From positions 1 through 5,971 of the forward strand of contig JAHDHT010000130.1 in NCBI GenBank assembly GCA_020631175.1: a stretch of DNA of 5,971 bases, given 5' to 3'. Position 1 is the stretch's first letter. The number at the start of each line of letters is the position of its first letter. This document shows, piece by piece, positions 1 to 5,971 of this stretch. The position numbers and the translations under genes were made by a program. The DNA is from Chitinophagales bacterium (GTDB lineage: Bacteria; Bacteroidota; Bacteroidia; Chitinophagales; JAHDHT01). The notes under the pieces were generated by a model. It ran no database searches, had not been told where the DNA came from, and saw nothing but the letters and a program-made list of their open reading frames with translations.

Positions 1-400
1 TTGGGTTAAGGGTTGTAGGATCGCCGGTGATGTTTCCATCTGTGGTCGTCCATTCGTATTCCAAATTACCGGTCGAACTGGTTGAACCGTTTAAGGTAAG
101 TTCGGTGTCCTGACAGGTTAATTCCTGGTCTGATCCTGCATCAGCATTTGGCAGGTCGGCATCTCCGCTGATAACAACCTGAGCATTACTTACACAACCA
201 TTATCTTCATCGGTAATGGTAAGGGTGTACGTACCTGCCTGATTAACGGTTGGGTTAAGGGTTGAAGGATCACCAGTAATGTTACCATCTGTAGTTGTCC
301 ATTCTATTGTAAGATTACCTGTCGATGTCGTTGAACCATTTAACGTTAATTCAGTGTCCTGACAAGTTAATGTTGCTGCCTGACCGGCATCTACATTAGG
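1..400 (-). repeat. Super-repeat 4, incomplete: unit A (R14) and truncated B-position unit (R15)
   Basis: A spans 400-152 with CQDTELTLNG, TIEW and SNAQVVISGD. R15 begins at 151 and is cut at the window edge after DPTTLNP. R15 sits in the B slot and has the B-like EYEWTTTDGNITGD core, but its early strand is LTCQDTELTLNG, the A-type sequence, so it looks like an A/B mosaic. The array continues beyond position 1. Confidence 0.85.
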
Positions 401-3400
401 GAAATTTCCGTTAGCGTCGACCATTACTGAAGCTGAACTTTCACATCCATTATCTTCATTGGTAATTGTCAAAGTATAGGTACCGGCAGCATTAACGGTC
501 GGACTAAGAGTTGTTCCGCCCGAAGCGATACTTCCGTCCGTAGTTGTCCATTCATAAGTTAAGTTACCTGATGAAGATGTTGAACCGTTTAAGGTAACTT
601 CAGTATCGACACATGTTATTGTTTGAGTCGATCCTGCATCTACATTTGGTAAACTTGTATCTCCGGTTACTTGTACACTTGAACTATTTGAGCAACCATT
701 GTCATCATTTGTTATTGTTAAGGTATAAGTTCCTGTTTGGTTAACGGTTGGGTTAAGGGTTGAAGGATCACCCGTGATATTTCCATCTGTAGTCGTCCAT
801 TCATAAGTTAGGTTACCTGTCGATGTTGTAGATCCACTTAAGGTAATATCTGTTGTAGTACAGCCTAATGTTGCTGCAGTTCCCGCATCTACATCAGGTA
901 TATTACTATCACCTGAGATTACTACCTGAGCATTGCTCACACAACCATTGTCTTCGTCGGTAATCGTTAAAGTATAGGTGCCAGGACTGTTAACTGTTGG
1001 ATCAAGCGTTGAAGGATCACCGGTGATATTTCCATCTGTAGTTGTCCATTCAATTGTTAAATTACCTGTGGAAGTTGTTGAACCGTTTAATGTTAGTTCA
1101 GTATCCTGGCAGGTAATTGTCTGCGCCTGACCGGCATCTACATCCGGGAAGTCTCCATTCGCATCTACCATTACCGTTGCGCTATCGCTACAACCATTAT
1201 CAAGATTAGTAATTGTTAAAGTATAAGTTCCGGCAGCGTTAACGGTTGGACTAAGTGTTGTAGCATCTGAAAGAATGCTTCCATCTGTTGTTGTCCATTC
1301 GTATTCGAGGTTGCTGGATGAAGAACTTGATCCGCTAAGGGTCACTTCAGTATCTACACATGTAATTGTTTGTGTTGAACCTGCATCAACATCCGGTGTA
1401 CTTGTATCTCCTGAAATTATAACACTGGAAGAATTAGAACAACCATTGTCTTCGTTCGTAATGGTTAATGTATAAGTACCAGCCTGATCAACAGTTGGGT
1501 TAAGAGTTGACGGGTCGCCAGTGATGTTTCCATCCGTTGTTGTCCATTCATAAGTTAAATTACCGCTTGCAGTTGTGCTTCCATCTAAGGTTAACTCAGT
1601 AGCAGAACAACCGATTGAGGCTGTTGGTCCGGCATCCACATCAGGAATACTACTATCGCCTGAAATAACAACCTGAGCATTACTTACACAACCATTATCT
1701 TCATCTGTAATCGTTAAGGTATAGGTACCCGGACTGTTAACGGTCGGATTAAGGGTTGAAGCATCACCGGTAATGTTTCCATCCGTGGTAGTCCATTCAA
1801 TTGTTAGATTACCTGTAGATGTGGTAGATCCATTTAATGATATTTCTGTATCCTGACAAGTAATCGTTGCGGCCTGACCAGCATCTACATCCGGGAAGTC
1901 TCCATTGGCATCTACCATTACAGTAGCACTATCACTACATCCGTTATCGAGATTGGTGATCGTTAAAGTATAAGTTCCTGCAGCGTTAACGGTCGGACTA
2001 AGAGTTGTAGCCCCTGATGAAATACTTCCATCGCTAGTTGTCCATTCATAATTTAGATTACCTGTTGCATTTGTTGATCCATTTAGTGTTACTTCTGTAT
2101 CAATACATGTTATTGTCTGATCAGCACCAGGGTCTACGTCAGGTGTTGAAGTATCTCCTGTAATTACAACAGAAGAACTACTTGAACATCCATTATCGGT
2201 ATTTGTTATTGTAAGTGTATATGTTCCAGCTGCGTCAACGGTCGGGTTAAGAGTTGCTGAATCACCAGTGATGTTACCATCAGTTGTTGTCCATTCATAT
2301 TCTAAGTTACCGGTTGATGCTGTTGCACCATTTAGATTTATTTCAGGATTTGCGCATCCAATTGTTTGAGGAGCTCCGGCATTTACATCCGGTAAATTAC
2401 TATCACCGGAAATAACCACTTGTGCATTACTTTCACAGCCATTGTCTTCGTCTGTAATCGTTAAAGTATAAGTACCGGGTGCATTTATTGTTGGGGTTAA
2501 AATAGAAGGATCTCCTGTGATATTACCATCAGTTGTTGTCCATTCTATAGTAAGATTACCACTTGAAGTGGTTGAACCATTTAAGGTAAGTTCTGTATCC
2601 TGGCAAGTAATAGTAGCAGCTTGCCCGGCATCTACATCCGGAAAATCTCCATTAGCTGTTATTGAAACTGAAGAGGTGTTTTCACATCCTGTATCATCAT
2701 TGGTAACGGTTAAGGTATAGGTTCCTTCTGCGTTTACTGTTGGTGTTAAGGTATTACTACCGGAAACAATCGCACCATCAGTAGTACTCCACTGAATAGT
2801 AATATTACCTATGGCATCTGTGCTTCCATCTAGCGTAACAGAAGTACTAATACAAGTTATTTCAGCATCAAGCCCTGCATCTACAGTTGGAATATCGTTA
2901 TCTTCGGTAATGCTGATCTGGGAGGAGTTTTCACAACCATTATCTAAATTTGTAATGGTTAAAACATAAACTCCGGACTGATCAACGGTTGGATTAAGGG
3001 TTGAAGGGTCTCCGGTGATGTTACCATCAGTTGTCGTCCATTCATATTCTAAATTACCTGTTGAAGTCGTTGCGCCATTCAGGGTAATTTCAGTAGTAAC
3101 ACAAGTTATAATTTCATCATTTCCTGCATCTACATCCGGCAGATCCGTACTTGCATTTACACTAACAAAATCACTTGACTCACAACCATTATCTTCATTG
3201 GTAATTGTTAAGGTATATGTTCCTGATTGATCAACGGTCGGACTAAGAGTTGTTGCGCCTCCCGTGATATTTCCATCCGTAGTTGTCCATTCATATGTTA
3301 GATTTCCGGTTGATGAACTTGAACCGGAAAGTGTTACCTCAGTTGCAGAGCAATCAATTGTTTGATCTGTTCCGGCTTCAACATCTGGTAAACTTGCATC

Positions 3401-5971
3401 CTGTGTAACTTCCATTTCATCACTGAACACACAGCCATTATCATCATCTGTAATCGTTAAGGTATACGTTCCAGACTGATCAACGGTCGGACTAAGAGTT
3501 GTTTCTCCTGAAACAATATTTCCATCAGCACTTGTCCATTCATAAGATAAGTTGCCAGTAGAAGAACTAGAGCCTGTTAATGTTAATTCTGTTGATGAAC
3601 ATGATAATATTAAATCTGTACCGGCATTCACATCCGGTAATGGTACTTCAATTACATCTGCAGATCCACTTCCTGTACCGAGACAATTCTGATCAGTTAC
3701 TACACTGATTGTATAATTTCCATCAGCACTTACTGTAAATGAATATGGATTATCTACAATATTATCGATATCAGTTGTTGTATTTCCGTCGCTGTATATT
3801 ATTGTCCACGGACCGTTTCCAGTAAAAGCTATTTCTATTGTTGCATCATTACTTCCATCCGCACAAATATTACCGCCACCGCTTATTATTGCAGTTGGTT
3901 CTTCATAGAAAACAATTGGTTGACCCGGGGTAATTTGTGTACATCCATCCGTAAGATCTACGCCTCCTGATCCATCACTATTTCCGACTATAGCACTTAC
4001 ATAATATGTAGTACCATAATCCATTGAAGCATCAAATCCGAATTCAGGTGGATCTGTTGTTGAAGTTGCAATTATGTTTCCAAGTGTATTGGAAGGACTG
4101 TCATGTAAAACAAAAATGACTACATCGTCATATCCGTCAAGACTCTGATTACTTGAATCGTAAGTTGCAGTAATAGTTGCAGCATCACCACATTCGCTTA
4201 ATTCCTGCGTATCCATTTCACCTGCTGCAGTTATACATGAGCAATCAGAAGAACCGCTTATTGTTACAGGATCACAATCATTGGCATCAGTAACGGTAAA
4301 GTTATAGGATGAACCGCTTGAAATTGGATCACTGGTAAAAATGCCTGTATTCGAATCGTACGTTCCATCAAGAGGGCTGATACTTATACTTCCGGCATCT
4401 CCACCACTTATTTCAAATGTTACTATGAATTCAGTATTTGAAGTCCCACAATCTGCAAGAATTGCACTTACTTGTGGTGCGTCATTTACTTCTATGTCAA
4501 ATGATGTATCATCATCCGGGCAAGCACCCGAGCCACTAACGGTATAGGTATAGGTTCCCGCTGAGCCACTTGAAGGATCGAAGGATCCTGTAGAAGGGCC
4601 ATCCGGACCAGACCATGAACCACCTGTATCAAAGGTACCACTTAACTGGTCTTCAAGATTTATTGCTCCATCATTTTCACAAAGTACTGCATTGTTTCCG
4701 GTACCTGCTTCAGGAGGTGTATCCACTACAACTTCTGTTGAAACAGGATCACTTTCACATCCGTTCTGACTAACTATTAGAGTATATGTCCCACTTCCGT
4801 TTACAGATGGGTTCGCTGTATCATCGCCGGAGCCAATAGAGCCACCGTTACCGGCTGTCCATTCATATGTAATTCCTGTACCGCTTGCTGTTGTACTTCC
4901 TTCGACAGTTATCGCATCGCCTTCACAGTAAGGGCCAGTATTGCTTGCTGTTGCGTCAGGTTCTTCCGTTATGTCTACCGTTACAGGTATCGCAGAAGAG
5001 CAAATATTTGGTGGTGTACCTGCAGTGCTTTGAACCCAATAAGTTCCTGTTGTTGTTACAGTAGTAATTCCTAATTGAGAGCCTCCCGCATTCGGGTCTC
5101 CATCCCAATAAGTAATTGTTCCACTTGTATTGTTGGCATCATTAACAGAAAGAGTACTTAAATCAAACTGATCACATTCCTGAACAGGGGATGCACTTAA
5201 ATCAGGAGTTAAAACAAAACTCAGATCAACTTCATAAATTAAATCACATCCATTTGCAGCGCCGCCGGCAATTGTTGTTGTTCCTGATGGATTATTAATA
5301 TCATATGTATCAGAACCATAGGTGACAGAAAAATTATCTTCACTACAGTAGTCACCGGTAATTTGTTGTGTTTCTTCGGGTGCAAAATTTAGATTAACAT
5401 CTACTTCGTAATCACATCCATTTGCATCTTGTAGTGTTTCTGTTCCGGATGGATTTGATTCTCCATAGACGGTACCGGACGGTGAGGTATAAGTATATCC
5501 ATCTCCTTCACAACCGGTATATGTTTCTGTAATATCTGAAGGTGGAGGAGTAAAAGTCAAGTTTACATTAATCACCAAATCACAGCCATTAGCAGCTCCT
5601 CCCGGAATCGTGGTTGATCCTGAAGGGTTAGATTCATTATAAGTATCTGCTCCATAGCTTACACTAAATCCTGAACCACCACAATGTGTTTGAATATCAT
5701 CTTGAGTTTCTTCTTGGTTGAATGTAAGATTTACGTTTACATCATAATCACATCCATTGTTATCTTGTAAAGTTTCTGTTCCGGATGGATTTGATTCGTT
5801 ATAAACTGTTCCGGAAGGAGAAGTATAAGAATATCCATCCCCTTCACAACCTGTATACGATTCATTAATGTCCGGATCAGGTGTACTAAATTGAAGGTTA
5901 ACGCTCACGGTATAGTCACATCCATTCGCATCTTGTAAAATCTCAGTACCTACGGCATTTGTTTCATTATA
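1..5971 (-). CDS. Partial giant Ig-like/PKD-like repeat surface protein (adhesin type, Bacteroidota), both ends outside the window
   Basis: The minus-strand frame whose codons occupy 5971-5969 down to 4-2 is open for 1990 codons. No start or stop lies in the window, so the whole protein is longer. Order of parts: residues 1-254, an array of 56-residue repeats; 255-778, six single modules; 779-1990, an array of 83-residue repeats. The sequence is rich in Thr, Ser, Gly, Asp and Asn, with beta-strand patterns ending in GTYTLTIT and cysteines at fixed spacing. I see no membrane segment, catalytic motif, Lys or Arg. Proteins of this build in Bacteroidota are typically exported by type IX secretion and used for adhesion or gliding (SprB is the known case). 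That role is inferred here, since signal peptide and sorting domain are not visible. A purely structural surface or matrix fibre is the alternative. Coding sense is certain; exact function is not. Confidence 0.95.
401..1147 (-). repeat. 747 bp super-repeat 3: units A (R11), B (R12), C (R13)
   Basis: A spans 1147-899, B 898-650, C 649-401. A has CQDTELTLNG, TIEW and SNAQVVISGD. B has LGCTTTDITLSG, TYEW and SNSSSVQVTGD. C has CVDTEVTLNG, DGSIASGGTTLSP, and closes ESSASVMVDANGNF, slightly different from the DSATVMVDANGDF of the earlier C units. Confidence 0.9.
1148..1894 (-). repeat. 747 bp super-repeat 2: units A (R8), B (R9), C (R10)
   Basis: A spans 1894-1646, B 1645-1397, C 1396-1148. Signatures repeat those of super-repeat 1: A with CQDTEISLNG and TIEW; B with CSATELTLDG and SNSSSVIISGD; C with CVDTEVTLSG, DGSILSDATTLSP and DSATVMVDANGDF. 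C has six consecutive Ser where other units read S-T-x-x-x-G, so the usual Gly before Asn-Leu is replaced without a length change. Confidence 0.9.
1895..2641 (-). repeat. 747 bp super-repeat 1: units A (R5), B (R6), C (R7)
   Basis: A spans 2641-2393, B 2392-2144, C 2143-1895. A carries CQDTELTLNG, TIEWTTTDG and SNAQVVISGD. B carries an IGC strand (here CANPEINLNG), EYEWTTTDGNITGD and SSSVVITGD. C carries CIDTEVTLNG, NYEWTTSDGSISSGATTLSP and the closing DSATVMVDANGDF. The C exit runs directly into the next A. Confidence 0.9.
2642..2890 (-). repeat. Unit R4: divergent C-like repeat
   Basis: It sits where the A-B-C cycle expects a C unit, and has the C-type IVSGSNTLTPTVNAEG segment and the ANGDFPDVDAG exit. 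It differs from other C units in ISTSVTLDGSTDAIGN, in a Gln instead of Glu before Trp (TIQWSTTDG), and in DDTGC instead of DNGC. It marks the border between the irregular and regular parts of the array. Confidence 0.8.
2891..3637 (-). repeat. Units R1-R3: array start, outside the regular A-B-C scheme
   Basis: R1 (3637-3389), R2 (3388-3140) and R3 (3139-2891) keep the 83-residue length, both Cys and the Trp, but do not show the clean A, B or C signatures. R1 has SSTELTLTGSSSSTGNLSYEW and a closing FSDEMEVTQDA strand. R2 has SATEVTLSG and ends SSDFVSVNAST. R3 has VTTEITLNG, GVYVLTIT instead of GTYTLTIT, and ends SSQISITEDN. All three use PTVDQSG before the end strand. They look like older, less homogenised members. 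Confidence 0.85.
3638..3895 (-). other. Module M6: ISGGGNIC...GPWTIIYSDG domain (residues 693-778)
   Basis: About 86 residues. It reads TAIISGGGNICADGSND, ATIEIAFTGNGPWTIIYSDG, PYSFTVSADGNYTISVVTD, QNCLGTGSGSADVIEVP. The G-x-GPW-x-I-x-Y step and the D-x-NCxGTGSG ending are characteristic of a recurring Bacteroidota extracellular beta-sandwich module that often follows an M5-type domain. It directly precedes the 249 bp array through the linker EVPLPDVNAG, whose PDVNAG is the junction motif of every repeat that follows. Confidence 0.76.
3896..4234 (-). other. Module M5: ITAAG...TTYYVSAIVGN domain (residues 580-692)
   Basis: About 113 residues, the longest module. It starts ITAAGEMDTQ, continues ELSECGDAATITATYDSS, DGYDDVVIFVLHDSPSNT, LGNIIATSTTDPP, MDYGTTYYVSAIVGN, SDGSGGVDLTDGCTQITP and ends GQPIVFYEEP. 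I recognise this as a module recurring in giant Bacteroidota surface proteins, usually between an Ig-like unit and a unit like M6. To my knowledge it has no assigned function. It contains one of only two His residues I noted in the window; the other is the THC of unit 2. Confidence 0.75.
4235..4474 (-). other. Module M4: beta-rich domain with Cys-rich end (residues 500-579)
   Basis: About 80 residues. It begins QVSAILADCGTSNTEF, followed by IVTFEISGGDAGSISISP, LDGTYDSNTGIFTSD, SYNFTVTDANDCDPVTISG and then SSDCSC. It has four Cys (ADC, NDC, DCSC), more than the other modules. The final CSC leads straight into M5, a junction seen in other large Bacteroidota surface proteins. It is probably another beta-sandwich; the exact fold is uncertain. 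Confidence 0.68.
4475..4711 (-). other. Module M3: Ig-like domain (residues 421-499)
   Basis: About 79 residues. It has AVLCENDGAINLEDQLSG, a Gly-rich GGSWSGPDGPSTGSFDPS section, SAGTYTYTVSGSGACPDD and a closing FDIEVNDAP. The G-x-W-S-G-P core with the F-DPS step is a recurring variant of Bacteroidota Ig-like modules. Two Cys are placed as in its neighbours. Single copy, no catalytic residues. Confidence 0.75.
4712..4957 (-). other. Module M2: PKD-like domain (residues 339-420)
   Basis: About 82 residues. It carries GPYCEGDAITVEGSTT, then ITYEWTAGNGGSIGSG, PSVNGSGTYTLIVSQNGC and a closing VSTEVVVDTPP. The order Cys, Gly-Ser turn, Tyr-Glu-Trp, Gly-Thr-Tyr-Thr-Leu, Asn-Gly-Cys is the same as in the 249 bp repeats. 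M2 therefore looks like a distant relative of the unit that was later amplified. Family placement as PKD/Ig-like rests on this pattern only. Confidence 0.78.
4958..5209 (-). other. Module M1: Ig-like domain (residues 255-338)
   Basis: About 84 residues. It has an early Cys (VQECDQF), a central ITYWDGDPNAGGS strand and turn, TGTYWVQSTAG, a late Cys (NICSSA) and a closing VTVDITEEP strand. The pattern (early Cys, T-Y-W, GTYW, late Cys, V-x-V) is that of Ig-like modules common in large Bacteroidota surface proteins. It differs from both repeat arrays and occurs once. It probably serves as a spacer or binding domain; no ligand can be named from sequence. Confidence 0.75.
5246..5413 (-). repeat. 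168 bp unit 4, type Q
   Basis: Begins DYEVDVNLNF and APEETQQITGDYC, then SEDNFSVTYG, SDTYDINNPSG, TTTIAGGAANGC. It is the last complete unit. A closing strand (DLIYEVDLSFVL, 5245-5210) leads into the first single module. Confidence 0.88.
5414..5581 (-). repeat. 168 bp unit 3, type P
   Basis: Begins DLVINVNLTF and TPPPSDITETY, then TGCEGDGYTY, TSPSGTVYGE, SNPSGTETLQ and DANGC. It is the second copy of type P, two units (336 bp) from the first, so the array has a pairwise super-period. Confidence 0.88.
5582..5749 (-). repeat. 168 bp unit 2, type Q
   Basis: Begins DYDVNVNLTF and continues NQEETQDDIQTHC, GGSGFSVSYGADTY, NESNPSGSTT and IPGGAANGC. It shares the NPSG turn and the NGC anchor with type P. 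It has THC in place of TGCEGDG, and GGAANGC in place of LQDxNGC. Confidence 0.88.
5750..5917 (-). repeat. 168 bp unit 1, type P
   Basis: Runs from the Asp after the NGC anchor at 5918 to the Cys of the next NGC. It reads through STPDPDINESY, TGCEGDGYSY, TSPSGTVYNE, SNPSGTETLQ and DNNGC. It is nearly the same protein as unit 3, while many differing bases fall at third codon positions. Confidence 0.88.

Larger units (their letters stand above)
1..3637 (-). repeat. Array of fifteen 83-residue (249 bp) Ig/PKD-like repeats, last one cut by the window edge
   Basis: Local residues 779-1990. The conserved Trp codon falls at 3536, 3287, 3038, 2789 and so on to 50, exactly 249 bp apart at all 14 steps. 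The typical unit is: PDVDAG junction; Cys in a strand (TITC or similar); xxTExTLxGSTxSxGNL; E-W-T-T-T-D-G-N-I in the core; PTVxxxGTYTLTITxxDNGC; then a closing strand and linker. Two Cys per unit at fixed positions suggest an intradomain disulfide. The order of elements matches PKD/Ig-like beta-sandwich domains, with the Y/I-E-W step in place of the usual PKD core motif. Such arrays usually act as an extended stalk holding a tip domain away from the cell. Confidence 0.95.
5210..5971 (-). repeat. Array of 56-residue (168 bp) repeats, alternating types P and Q
   Basis: Local residues 1-254. The Cys codon of the motif NGCD falls at 5918, 5750, 5582, 5414 and 5246, exactly 168 bp apart each time. 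Four full units lie between these anchors, with a partial unit before 5918 and a trailing strand after 5246. Type P (5917-5750 and 5581-5414) carries TGCEGDGY, then SYTSPSGTVY or TYTSPSGTVY, and ends TETLQD(N/A)NGCDY. Type Q (5749-5582 and 5413-5246) carries THC or DYC, F-S-V-(S/T)-Y-G, DTY, and ends GGAANGCDL. Both end in an alternating strand such as VNVNLTF. Each unit has two Cys, one near the start and one at NGC, which could pair. I do not recognise a named family; small beta-rich stalk modules are the likely reading. Confidence 0.9.

Noticed and set aside
1275..1475. Short plus-strand open frame starting MLPSVVVHSY
   Set aside because: It is antisense to the conserved repeat core. Similar frames (PSVVVHS...) recur at 2517 and 3015, in the same phase of the 249 bp repeat, and simply mirror the minus-strand D-G-T-T-T-W-E segment. 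No ribosome binding site or independent conservation is seen.
2517..3230. Plus-strand open frames at 2517-2720 and 3015-3230
   Set aside because: Same explanation: shadows of repeat units R5 and R3. They end within the unit and share the PSVVVHS start only because the minus-strand protein is repetitive.
1..3637. CRISPR array or DNA-level tandem repeat (satellite, origin iterons)
   Set aside because: The period is 249 bp, in frame, with changes concentrated at third codon positions and no short palindromic repeat separated by unique spacers. The repetition is that of protein domains.
4341..4547. Plus-strand open frame of 68 codons opposite M3 and M4
   Set aside because: It lies antisense to well-supported beta-sandwich modules, has no recognisable domain or ribosome binding site, and is short enough to arise by chance.
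1..5971. Start codon, promoter, terminator or second gene inside the window
   Set aside because: The minus frame is open from end to end with no break in domain spacing. In-frame Met codons (for example in VMVDANG, GEMD and SMDY) lie inside domains and lack any reason to be starts.
1..5971. Assigning a specific name such as sprB
   Set aside because: The domain style fits large gliding or adhesion proteins of Bacteroidota, but many different giant proteins share it. The N- and C-terminal regions that would support a name are missing.

Overview
The window is coding throughout. One reading frame on the minus strand stays open from 5971 down to 2 (1990 codons, with the first base of another codon at position 1). 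I found no stop in a hand translation. Neither end of the gene is present: no start codon with ribosome binding site, signal peptide, stop codon, terminator or C-terminal sorting domain. Residue numbers below are local, with residue 1 = codon 5971-5969.

The product is part of a giant, secreted, multi-domain repeat protein of the Ig-like/PKD-like adhesin type. The style (beta-sandwich modules with a Tyr-x-Trp core, a 'GTYTLTITDxDNGC' end strand, and an 'ITAAG...TTYYVSAIVGN...VDL' module), with moderate-to-low GC, points to the phylum Bacteroidota, probably a flavobacterium-like or related environmental lineage. In that phylum such proteins are usually exported by the type IX secretion system and act as surface adhesins or gliding-associated filaments (SprB is the known example). 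The export route is inferred, because no targeting domain is visible.

Layout in protein order (descending coordinates): (1) 5971-5210, an array of 56-residue (168 bp) repeats alternating between two types, P and Q. (2) 5209-3638, six non-identical modules of about 79-113 residues, each seen once. (3) 3637-1, fifteen 83-residue (249 bp) Ig/PKD-like repeats, the last cut by the window edge. From 2641 onward these are organised as a three-unit A-B-C higher-order repeat of 747 bp.

The main unusual points are: a 249 bp period held with no indel over 15 units; a nested 747 bp period; mainly synonymous divergence between copies where I compared them; a regular pair of cysteines per repeat; and no lysine or arginine that I could find in about 1990 residues, which makes this a very acidic rod. 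I see no RNA gene, mobile element, CRISPR array or second gene.
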